Shown piece by piece: positions 51,395 through 59,211 of a DNA stretch of 64,000 bases (position 1 is the stretch's first letter; every line of letters begins with the position of its first letter). A model generated the notes under the pieces. The model was not told the origin of the DNA, made no database searches, and saw only the letters and a list, made by a program, of their open reading frames with translations. Source of the DNA: Microbacterium paraoxydans. Lineage in GTDB: Bacteria > Actinomycetota > Actinomycetes > Actinomycetales > Microbacteriaceae. A program made the position numbers and the translations under genes. The DNA lies in assembly GCF_019056515.1 (NCBI RefSeq), contig NZ_CP064873.1:186001-250000 (forward strand), written 5' to 3'.

Positions 51395-52438
51395 ATGCCT
51401 CGGATCGCGATCATCGGTGCCGCCCATCCGCACGTCGACTACGTGCTCGACGAGCTGGCCCGCACCGACCGCGCCGGATTCGAGCTCGTCGGCGTGCAGG
51501 ACGCGGATCGGGAGATCGCCGAGCGGCACGCCGCCCGGTTCGGCGTCCCCGCCGTCGACCACGCGGACGACCTCCTCGCCCGCGGCGTCGACGTCGCGGT
51601 GATCGCCGGTATCTACGGCGGCCGCGGCGCGGAGGTCGTCGCCGCGCTCCGCGCGGGCGCTCACGTGCTGGCCGACAAGCCGCTGTGCACGTCCGTCGCC
51701 GAACTCGACGCGATCGCGGCGGCGGCCGCCCAGACCGGCCGCACGGTGAACCTCATGCTGGAGAAGCGGGGGTACCCCGAGACGCGGGCCGCGCTCGCGG
51801 TCGTCCGCTCCGGCGAGCTCGGCGACATCGTGGGCATCACCTCCTCCGGTCCGCACAAGCTCAACCGCGACCAGCGCCCGGCCTGGTTCTTCGATCCCGC
51901 GGCGTACGGCGGCATCCTCGGCGATCTGTCCGTCCACGACCTCGACGCGGCCCTGCTGTTCGCGCCCGCCGACGAGGGCGTCGTCCGCGGGGTCGTGTCC
52001 GCCCCGCTCGACGGAGAAGACCTCTTCCCCCGGTATGGCGCGGCGACCCTCACGACCCCGGGGACGGTGGTCACGGCGGAGGTGAGCTGGCTGACGCCGC
52101 GGGCCTCCGACGTGCACGGCGACTACGGTCTGCGGCTGGTCGGCACCCGCGGCACGGCCGAGATCTTCTGGGCCCGCGGCCGTGTGGAGGTCACGACCGA
52201 CGATCGCCCGACGCGCGAGCTGGAGCTGCCGGCCGGTCTCCGCCCCGCCCAGGAGGCGCTGGACGCGTTCGCCGCCGGCCGCACCCCCCAGGTGGGCACG
52301 CGCGACTCGCTCGCGGCGACCCGCCTCGCCCTCCTCGCCCAGAAGTCCGCCGACCAGGGCGGCGTCGCGCTCCCCTGGTCGCGCACCGCCGACGGCGTCG
52401 TTCCCGACGTCGCGTCCCGACGACAGGAGTCCTCATGA
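51395..52438 (+). CDS. Gfo/Idh/MocA-family oxidoreductase (uronate-island gene 1)
   Basis: 347 residues. The NAD motif is IAIIGAAHPHVDYVLDEL, a variant without a third Gly; the catalytic motif is LADKPLCTS (~90), with DKP in place of EKP, and GGILGDLSVHDLDAALLF carries the Asp/His of the second domain. It sits 9 bp after its weak -10, so its transcript has almost no leader. Two further Gfo/Idh genes follow. A sugar or inositol derivative is the likely substrate. Confidence 0.87.
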   Translation: MPRIAIIGAAHPHVDYVLDELARTDRAGFELVGVQDADREIAERHAARFGVPAVDHADDLLARGVDVAVIAGIYGGRGAEVVAALRAGAHVLADKPLCTSVAELDAIAAAAAQTGRTVNLMLEKRGYPETRAALAVVRSGELGDIVGITSSGPHKLNRDQRPAWFFDPAAYGGILGDLSVHDLDAALLFAPADEGVVRGVVSAPLDGEDLFPRYGAATLTTPGTVVTAEVSWLTPRASDVHGDYGLRLVGTRGTAEIFWARGRVEVTTDDRPTRELELPAGLRPAQEALDAFAAGRTPQVGTRDSLAATRLALLAQKSADQGGVALPWSRTADGVVPDVASRRQESS

Positions 52439-53466
52439 CCGAACCGCTGCGCATCGCCATCGTCGGCGCGGGGGTGATCGGCGCGGTCCATGCCCGCCTC
52501 GTCGCCGCGCTCGACGGCGCCGGAGAGCTCGCCGCCGTCGTCGACGTAAACGAGAGCAGAGGGCGTGCGCTCGCCGCGCAGTACGGGGTGCCCTTCCACG
52601 CCTCCGCCGCCGCGGCGTACGCGACCGAGCGGATCGACGTGGCGGCCGTCTGCCTGCCCAGTGCGTTCCACGCGGACGCGGTCGTCGAGGCCCTCGACGC
52701 GGGCGTCGACGTGATCGTCGAGAAGCCGATCGACGTTACCCTCGCGGCCGCCGATCGGGTTCAGGCGGCCGAGCGCGCCTCGGGCCGCACGGTCTCGGTC
52801 ATCAGCCAGCGCCGCTTCCAGCCGGTCGCCTCGTTCCTGCGTCGATCGATCGACGAGGGCGCGCTGGGCCGCGTGACCTCCGGGGTCGTGGAGTCGGCGT
52901 TCTTCCGCCCCCAGGAGTACTACGAGTCGGGCGACTGGCGCGGAACCGCGGCCATCGACGGCGGCGGGGCGCTGATGAACCAGGGCATCCACGCGCTCGA
53001 TCTGCTGCTGTGGATGCTCGGCACGCCTGTCTCGGTGAGCGCCAGGACGGGACGGCTCGCGCACGACGGCATCGAGGTGGAGGACGTCGCCGGCGCGGTG
53101 ATCGCGTTCGAGAGCGGCGCGATCGGGCTGCTGCTCGCGAGCACCGCCGCGTTCCCCGGACTCCCGGTCCGCCTCGCGGTGCACGGATCAGCCGGCACCG
53201 CCGTGATGGAGAACGACGGGCTGTCGTTCTTCGCCTCCGCCACCGCGCCTGCGCCGGCCGCGGACACCCTCGTCGAGCATGACGTCCCCGAGGGGTGGAG
53301 CGACGTCGACATGGCACACCGCCGGCAGTACCTCGACGTGATCGATGCGATCCGGACCGGGCGACGACCGGCCATCACCACCGACGACGGCCGCCGTGCA
53401 CTGCAGGTCGTGCTCGCGGTCTACGAGTCCGCCCGCACCGGTCGTCCCGTCGACCTCGCCGAGTGA
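52435..53466 (+). CDS. Gfo/Idh/MocA-family oxidoreductase (uronate-island gene 2)
   Basis: 343 residues from ATG 52435, overlapping the previous stop. It has the best-preserved motifs of the three: IAIVGAGVIGAVHARLV, VEKPIDVTL (~97), SQRRFQP, and GGGALMNQGIHALDLLLWMLG with the catalytic Asp/His. Coupling to the upstream gene suggests consecutive use on one substrate. Confidence 0.9.
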   Translation: MTEPLRIAIVGAGVIGAVHARLVAALDGAGELAAVVDVNESRGRALAAQYGVPFHASAAAAYATERIDVAAVCLPSAFHADAVVEALDAGVDVIVEKPIDVTLAAADRVQAAERASGRTVSVISQRRFQPVASFLRRSIDEGALGRVTSGVVESAFFRPQEYYESGDWRGTAAIDGGGALMNQGIHALDLLLWMLGTPVSVSARTGRLAHDGIEVEDVAGAVIAFESGAIGLLLASTAAFPGLPVRLAVHGSAGTAVMENDGLSFFASATAPAPAADTLVEHDVPEGWSDVDMAHRRQYLDVIDAIRTGRRPAITTDDGRRALQVVLAVYESARTGRPVDLAE

Positions 53467-53481
53467 AAGAGGATGAGACAC

Positions 53482-54345
53482 ATGAGAACGAGAGACGTCG
53501 CCATCGTCGGCATCGAGAACAGCCACGCCGAGGAGATCATCCGCTACCTCAACGTCGAGCAGCCGGCCGCCGTGCCGGTGCGGGTGGTCGCGCTCGTCGC
53601 CGGCGAGGAGGAGCGCACCAGGGAGCTCGCGGCGCTCGGCGGGATCACCCGCATCGTCGCGGACCCGGCCGAACTGCACGGCGCGATCGACGCCCTCATC
53701 GTCACCTCCCGGGACGGCGCGCGGCACCGTGCGCTCGCCGTGCCGTTCCTGGAGGCGGGTACCCCGGTGTGGGTCGACAAGCCGCTCGCGGCGAGCGTCG
53801 CGGACGCGGAGGAGATCATCGCCGCGGCCGCCCGCGGGCGCACCCCGCTCACGTCGTCCTCGGCGCTGCGCTGGGTGGCGGACACGGACGCGCTCGCCGA
53901 CGGCCTCGACGGGATCGGCGAGCTCCAGACGCTCACCGTCACAGGACCGGCGGATGCCGCGAGCCCGTACAGCGGCATCTTCTTCTACGGCATCCACATC
54001 GCCGACGTCGCACAGCGACTGGTGCCCGGTGAGCCGGAGGACGTGGACGTCCGGCTGCTCCCCGGGGGAGTGGTCGCCCGGTACCGCGTGGACGGGGTGC
54101 TGGTGACGCTGGAGTTCATCCGCCCCGACGGGGACGGCCAGGTGCCGTTCCGGGCGACCGCGGTCGGGGGACACGGGGTCCTCAGCCGCGACATCGTGCT
54201 GGGCGCGGACTACGTGCAGCCGGGGGTCGACGCGTTCGCCCGGATGCTGGAGACCGGGGAGAGGCCGATCCCGGATGCGCAGCTGCTGGCACCCGTCCAG
54301 GTGCTCGCGCAGGTCGCGACCGCGGTGACGGCCCCCGTCGCCTGA
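53482..54345 (+). CDS. Gfo/Idh/MocA-family-like protein (uronate-island gene 3), short form
   Basis: 287 residues from ATG 53482; GAGG lies 9 nt upstream, while ATG 53473 touches it. The N-terminus VAIVGIENSHAEEIIRYL lacks the GxGxxG nucleotide motif; WVDKPLAASV retains a DKP, and FFYGIHIADVAQRL holds a His in the second domain. It is ~50 residues shorter than its neighbours. The loss of the NAD motif suggests altered cofactor binding or a non-oxidoreductase role. Confidence 0.78.
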   Translation: MRTRDVAIVGIENSHAEEIIRYLNVEQPAAVPVRVVALVAGEEERTRELAALGGITRIVADPAELHGAIDALIVTSRDGARHRALAVPFLEAGTPVWVDKPLAASVADAEEIIAAAARGRTPLTSSSALRWVADTDALADGLDGIGELQTLTVTGPADAASPYSGIFFYGIHIADVAQRLVPGEPEDVDVRLLPGGVVARYRVDGVLVTLEFIRPDGDGQVPFRATAVGGHGVLSRDIVLGADYVQPGVDAFARMLETGERPIPDAQLLAPVQVLAQVATAVTAPVA

Positions 54346-54476
54346 GCCTGCAACGCGGTGCAGGGCGCCGCACGGTCGGGTGCTGTTCTCGGGGCAGGAT
54401 GCGCGTCAGCGGCCCGCCGGACACCCGGAAACACAAGAGAAACACAACTGTTACACCCTCTTCCCCGAAGAAGCCC

Positions 54477-54505
54477 TTGTAATGCAACCGATTGCACGTT
54501 AGCGT
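54477..54505 (+). promoter_or_regulatory. Promoter of the second CUT1 operon with LacI-type operator
   Basis: TTGTAA (54477-54482), a 17-bp spacer and TAGCGT (54500-54505) form a promoter. TGCAACCGATTGCA (54483-54496) occupies the spacer, exactly as at nagB. The remainder of the 232-bp gap after the Gfo/Idh gene is unremarkable. Confidence 0.8.
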
Positions 54506-54577
54506 GAGATCCGGTTGATCCACCCGTTCATCGGACACCTGTCGGTGACCGTCGAAGAAGACCATGGAGGAACGAGA

Positions 54578-55858
54578 ATGGCACGACGCACCCTGATCGC
54601 GGCAACCGCTTCACTGGCCGCGGTGCTGGCCGTCACCGGCTGCAGCTCCGGCAGCGGCAACGCCGGAGACGGCGACGCCGAGAGCGGAGACCTCCGCGTC
54701 TGGCTCATGCAGGACTCGGTGTCCGACGACGCCGTCGCGTGGCTCGAAGAGGAGTTCGCGGCGCAGAACCCCGGGTCCACTCTCACCGTCGAGATGCAGC
54801 CCTGGGACGACATCGTCTCGCGGCTGCAGACCTCGTTGGCCAGCGCCTCCGAGACCCCGGACATCGTCGAGATCGGCAACACCAAGACCGCGACGTTCGC
54901 CAATGTGGGCGCGCTCGCCGACATCTCCGACCTGTACGACGAGGTCGGCGGCGACGACCTCATCCCGAGTTTCGTCGACCAGGCGACTCTCGACGGCAAG
55001 ACCTACGCCTACCCCCTCTACGCCGGAACGAGCGTGGTGTTCTACCGCACGGACCTGCTGGAGAAGGCGGGCGTCGAGGCACCGGAGACGCTCGATGACC
55101 TCGTGGCGGCCGCCGCGGCCGTGCAGAAGGCCAACCCCGACGGCGTCGACGGCTTCAAGGGCATGTACTTCCCCGTCGTCGACGTGCACGGCCTCGAAGG
55201 CTGGTTGTTCTCGCATGACGCGAACTACGCCGAGGAGAAGGACGGCGCGTGGGTGAGCGGACTCGACACCCCGGAGGCCAAGGCCGCGCTGACGCAGATG
55301 CAGACCCTCTGGCAGGACTCGTCCCTCGGCGCGCTCGACGCCAAGGAGACCGCCGGCAACCCCTGGGTGCCGTACAACAACGGCGAGGTCGCCATGTTCT
55401 CCTACCGGGTCTTCGCGCAGGACAGCATCGCCCCCGAGCTCGCCGACGTCACAGGCGTCATGGCCCTGCCGCCGGCGGAGGCAGGAGGGGAGAGCCACCA
55501 GTTCCTCGGCGGCTCGAACGTCGGCATCGCCGCGAAGTCGTCCCGGCAGGAGCTCGCGAAGAAGGCCATGAAGCTCATCCTCAGCGAGGACTTCATGACC
55601 CAGCTCGCCGAGGACTCCGGCTGGGTGCCGGGGAACACGACATTCGCGTCGGCCATCCCCGACGGGATCGTGCCCGCCGAGCTGCAGCAGCAGATCGCCG
55701 ACACCAGCCGCCTCACCCCCGCCGCGCCGAACTGGGCGATCGTCGAGGGCAACAACATCCCGGTCGACCTCTACTCCGCGATCGCCAAGGGCGAGGACAT
55801 CGACGAGGTGGTCGCGCGCATCGGCGCGAAGATCGAAGACACCCTCAACGCCGACTGA
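54578..55858 (+). CDS. ABC sugar transporter substrate-binding lipoprotein, family 1 (second CUT1 system)
   Basis: 426 residues from ATG 54578, with GGAGGAA 6-7 nt upstream. The signal ends AVTGC with the lipid-bearing Cys at 22. The mature part begins DLRVWLMQDSVSDDAVAWLEEEF and includes GTSVVFYRTDLLEKAGVEAPETLDDL, typical of CUT1 binding proteins. It probably captures an oligosaccharide for the uronate/amino-sugar island. The next gene's ATG overlaps its stop. Confidence 0.93.
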   Translation: MARRTLIAATASLAAVLAVTGCSSGSGNAGDGDAESGDLRVWLMQDSVSDDAVAWLEEEFAAQNPGSTLTVEMQPWDDIVSRLQTSLASASETPDIVEIGNTKTATFANVGALADISDLYDEVGGDDLIPSFVDQATLDGKTYAYPLYAGTSVVFYRTDLLEKAGVEAPETLDDLVAAAAAVQKANPDGVDGFKGMYFPVVDVHGLEGWLFSHDANYAEEKDGAWVSGLDTPEAKAALTQMQTLWQDSSLGALDAKETAGNPWVPYNNGEVAMFSYRVFAQDSIAPELADVTGVMALPPAEAGGESHQFLGGSNVGIAAKSSRQELAKKAMKLILSEDFMTQLAEDSGWVPGNTTFASAIPDGIVPAELQQQIADTSRLTPAAPNWAIVEGNNIPVDLYSAIAKGEDIDEVVARIGAKIEDTLNAD

Positions 55859-56838
55859 TGATGGCCACTCCCGTGATCGACGTCGAGGCCGCCCCCGCGG
55901 CGCCTCCGTCGGCGGCCGCTCCTCGCACGCGCTCGCGCCGCGGGCGGGGAGCGCTGCTGCCGTACCTCCTGATCGCGCCGCTGCTGACCGCGGTGGTGAT
56001 CGCCCTCGGCTGGCCGCTGCTGCAGCAGTTCCTCATGTCGCTGCAGAAGTTCGGTCTTGCCCAGCAGTTCGGCGCGGAGCCGGAGTGGGTCGGACTGGCC
56101 AACTACGGCCGGATCCTCACCGATCCCGCCATGTGGGTCGTGTTCTTCCGCTCCGTGCTGTTCTGCGCGGTGTGCGCGTCCTTGTCGATGGTCGTCGGCA
56201 TGCTTCTCGCGCTGCTGCTGACGAAGGTGAGCAGCTGGGCCCGCATCTCACTCCAGGTCACCCTGCTGCTCGTGTGGGCCACCCCGGCGCTCGTGACGAT
56301 GGTGATCTGGCAGTGGCTGTTCGACGCCCGCTACGGTCTCGTGAACTGGATCCTCGCCCGCATCGGCTTCCCCGACATGGCCGGCTTCCCGTGGACCTCC
56401 ACGCCGATGGGCGTGTTCACGATCGCCGCGATCACCGTCATCTGGGGCAGCCTGCCGCTGATCGTGTTCATGATCCACTCGGCGCTCACGCAGGTGCCGA
56501 ACGAGGTGCTCGAGGCGGCTCAGCTCGACGGCGCCGGTCCGTGGACGCGGTTCCGTCATGTGACCCTGCCGCTCATCACCCCCGCGGTCATGATCGTCGG
56601 CCTCCTCCAGATCGTGTGGGACCTGCGCGTGTTCACGCAGATCTACGTGCTGCAGCAGGCCGGCGTCTCGATCGAGGAGACCAACCTCCTCGGCACCTAC
56701 ATCTATCGGATCGGCATCGGGCAGGGCGAGTACGGCGATGCGTCCGCGCTCGCCACCATCGTGCTGATCCTCACCCTGCTGCTCACCTGGAAGTACATCG
56801 CCAAGATGTTCGCCCAGCAGAAGGAGGCCGCGGAATGA
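55858..56838 (+). CDS. ABC sugar transporter permease, MalF/UgpA type (second CUT1 system)
   Basis: 326 residues from ATG 55858 (ATG 55861 is equally possible). After an Ala/Pro-rich cytosolic N-terminus, six membrane helices follow. The EAA loop reads VPNEVLEAAQLDGAGPWTRFRHVTLPLITP. It is joined to both neighbours by overlapping start/stop codons. There is no ATPase gene in the operon. Confidence 0.93.
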   Translation: MMATPVIDVEAAPAAPPSAAAPRTRSRRGRGALLPYLLIAPLLTAVVIALGWPLLQQFLMSLQKFGLAQQFGAEPEWVGLANYGRILTDPAMWVVFFRSVLFCAVCASLSMVVGMLLALLLTKVSSWARISLQVTLLLVWATPALVTMVIWQWLFDARYGLVNWILARIGFPDMAGFPWTSTPMGVFTIAAITVIWGSLPLIVFMIHSALTQVPNEVLEAAQLDGAGPWTRFRHVTLPLITPAVMIVGLLQIVWDLRVFTQIYVLQQAGVSIEETNLLGTYIYRIGIGQGEYGDASALATIVLILTLLLTWKYIAKMFAQQKEAAE

Positions 56839-57740
56839 GCGCCGACACCATGCCCCGCACGACCGACCTCCCGGCCGTCGTGCCCCCGCGCTCCCGGCGC
56901 AGCCTCGGCACCCGCAACGACGCCCGGCGTCGCGGCTGGAACGGGGTGGCCATCGCGGCCGCGTTCCTCCTCGTGTTCCCGATCTACTGGATGGTGAACA
57001 CGGCGCTCTCCGACAACGACGACCTCTTCTCGCGCACGCCGCGGTTCTTCCCGTTCCCGCTGACCTTCGACAGCTTCGCCGGCATCCTCGCCGACAGCGG
57101 CTTCTGGTCGGCGCTCGGCATGAGCGCGGGCGTGACCGTGGTCGTCGTGGTCGTCGCGGTGCTCTTCGGGTTCTTCGCGGCCGTCGCCGTCAGCCGGTTC
57201 CGGTTCAAGGGCGGCGGCCTCATCATCCTTCTGGTCCTCATCGTGCAGATGATCCCGACCGAGGCCCTGTTCATCTCCCAGTTCCGCATGCTGGACGGCT
57301 GGAACCTGCTGAACACCGTCGGAGGACTCTCGCTGCTCTACATCGGCACGGTCGTGCCGTTCACGGTGTGGCTGCTGCGCGGCTTCATCCACGGCATCCC
57401 CGCGGAGCTCGAGGAGGCCGCGATGGTCGACGGCTGCAGCCGGTTCGGGGCGTTCGTGCGCGTCACCCTCCCTCTGCTCGGCCCGGGTATCGTGACGGCC
57501 TCGGTGTTCTCGTTCCTCCAGGCGTGGAATGAGTACACGCTCGCCCTCGTGGTCATGACCAAGCCAGGCAACGCCACGCTGCCCCTCTGGCTGCAGACTT
57601 TCAGCAGCGAGTTGTCGGCCACCGACTGGGCGGGGATCATGGCGGGCGCCACGCTCATCTCGATCCCCGTCGTGATCCTGTTCCTCTTCGTCCAGGGCCG
57701 GCTCGGCGCCGGCATGATGGCCGGAGCAGTGAAGGGCTGA
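56835..57740 (+). CDS. ABC sugar transporter permease, MalG/UgpE type (second CUT1 system)
   Basis: 301 residues. The basic N-terminus leads into FLLVFPIYWMVNTALSDNDDLF. The EAA loop is IPAELEEAAMVDGCSRFGAFVRVTLPLLGP and the C-terminus is FVQGRLGAGMMAGAVKG. It completes the membrane pore with the upstream permease. A hairpin ends the operon. Confidence 0.93.
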   Translation: MSADTMPRTTDLPAVVPPRSRRSLGTRNDARRRGWNGVAIAAAFLLVFPIYWMVNTALSDNDDLFSRTPRFFPFPLTFDSFAGILADSGFWSALGMSAGVTVVVVVVAVLFGFFAAVAVSRFRFKGGGLIILLVLIVQMIPTEALFISQFRMLDGWNLLNTVGGLSLLYIGTVVPFTVWLLRGFIHGIPAELEEAAMVDGCSRFGAFVRVTLPLLGPGIVTASVFSFLQAWNEYTLALVVMTKPGNATLPLWLQTFSSELSATDWAGIMAGATLISIPVVILFLFVQGRLGAGMMAGAVKG

Positions 57741-57749
57741 TCCGCGGGA

Positions 57750-57779
57750 GAGCCGCCGGCCTCGCGGGGTCGGCGGCTC
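57750..57779. terminator. Hairpin between the convergent ABC operon and uxuB-like gene
   Basis: GAGCCGCCGGCC (57750-57761) pairs with GGTCGGCGGCTC (57768-57779) at 11 of 12 positions around a 6-nt loop, 9 bp after the permease stop and 22 bp before the convergent uxuB-like stop. It can work for both strands. Confidence 0.7.
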
Positions 57780-57801
57780 CGGCGTGTCCGGGGCCGGAAC
57801 G

Positions 57802-59169
57802 CTACGGGCGGACGGGCGAGAGCCGGACGTCCGCGGCTGCGAGGTCTGGTGCGAGCAGCTCGAGGAGGGCGTGCGGCGGGTCGGCGACCGCGGCCCGGCG
57901 GGCCAGCTCGTCCGCGGCGACGTCGTCGAGCGGACGGCCCGCGCGGACCTCCGCGACGACGAAGCGGATCCACGCATCGATGAGCCGGATGGCGGCCGCG
58001 CCGGAGACGCCCCGCGCCAGGGCCAGCCGGAGGGGGTCCACCGCGCGGGCGCGCAGCTTAACGCTGCCGTCGGCGGCGATCTGGCGGAGCCGGTGCGCGA
58101 TCGCCGGGTTGGCGAAGCGGGCGGTCAGCGCGGCACGGTAACCGGGGAGGTCGAGATCGGCGTCGGGGAGGAGGGCCTCGGCGAGGTCCCACAGCGCCCG
58201 CACCCCGGCCGCGCCGGAGGGATCGGCGATCGCCTCCGCCACCGTCTCCCGGCCGCGGATCAGCCCGTCGTATGCGAGCAGGGAGTGGGCGCCGTTCAGC
58301 ATCCACAGCTTGCGTCTCTCGAACGGCGCGATGTCCGCGACGAACAGGGCTCCCGCGTCCTCCCAGCGCGGACGCGCGCCGCGGAAGGTGTCGGTGAGGA
58401 TCCAGCTGTGGAACGGCTCGGTGATCACCAGGGCGTCGTCGTCGACCCCGGTCCGCGCCTGGAACGCCGCGACGTCGGCGGGGGTCACACGGGGCGTGAT
58501 GCGGTCCACCGCGGTGCTCACGATGTCGATCCGCTGCCCGATCCACGCGGCGAGCTGAGGGGAGACAGCGGTCGCGGCGTCGATGAGCGCCCGCTCCAGC
58601 GCCGCGCCGTTCGCGTCGAGGTTGTCGCAGGGGACGAGGGCGAGCGGGGCGTCGGGCACCGCACCACGGCGGGCGTCCAGTCCCCAGAGCAGCCGTCCGG
58701 GCATCGTCTTCAGCGCACCGGGGGTCACAGGCGCGGCGTCCGGTCCGAGCGCCGCCGCCAGCAGAGCGAGGTCGGCCCGGACATCGGGGTCGTCACGGTC
58801 GAGGCGGCCGTCGGCGGCGAGCCGATAGCCCTTCTCTGTCACCGTGAGCGTGACGATCGACACCTCGGGGCGACCCAGGAGGTCGCGCAGCGCATCGGTG
58901 TCGGCACCTTCGTACGCCGCGACGATGCTCTCGACGGTCTCGATCCCGTCGCCGTCGGCGCCGCGGGTGAGGAGCGTGTAGACGTCGTCCTGCCGGGCGA
59001 GCAGGGCCGCCTGGTCCGGGGAGCGGCCGGTGAAGGCGGCGATGCCCCACTCCCTCCCGGGGTCGGCGTGCGCGGTGAACCAGGCCTGGTGCGCCCGATG
59101 GAAGGCCCCGAGGCCGAGGTGGACGATGCGGACGGGGGCGCGGGGCGCACGACGGGTCGGGCGGGGCAC
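57802..59169 (-). CDS. uxuB: Mannitol dehydrogenase-family D-mannonate oxidoreductase (UxuB-like)
   Basis: 455 residues from GTG 59169, with GAGGTG upstream. The N-terminal nucleotide region is IVHLGLGAFHRAHQAWFTA, VPCDNLDANG lies mid-protein, and the family catalytic signature KLWMLNGAHSLLAY (K....N..H) lies near residue 290. It reduces D-fructuronate to D-mannonate, the substrate of the ManD-type dehydratase at 46999. Other polyol dehydrogenases share the fold, so the assignment leans on the ManD context. A LacI-type operator lies 64 bp upstream. Confidence 0.82.
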   Translation of the reverse strand: MPRPTRRAPRAPVRIVHLGLGAFHRAHQAWFTAHADPGREWGIAAFTGRSPDQAALLARQDDVYTLLTRGADGDGIETVESIVAAYEGADTDALRDLLGRPEVSIVTLTVTEKGYRLAADGRLDRDDPDVRADLALLAAALGPDAAPVTPGALKTMPGRLLWGLDARRGAVPDAPLALVPCDNLDANGAALERALIDAATAVSPQLAAWIGQRIDIVSTAVDRITPRVTPADVAAFQARTGVDDDALVITEPFHSWILTDTFRGARPRWEDAGALFVADIAPFERRKLWMLNGAHSLLAYDGLIRGRETVAEAIADPSGAAGVRALWDLAEALLPDADLDLPGYRAALTARFANPAIAHRLRQIAADGSVKLRARAVDPLRLALARGVSGAAAIRLIDAWIRFVVAEVRAGRPLDDVAADELARRAAVADPPHALLELLAPDLAAADVRLSPVRP

Positions 59170-59211
59170 GGGTCACCTCTTCTCGAGGGAGCGGCCCTCG
59201 TCGACTCCACC

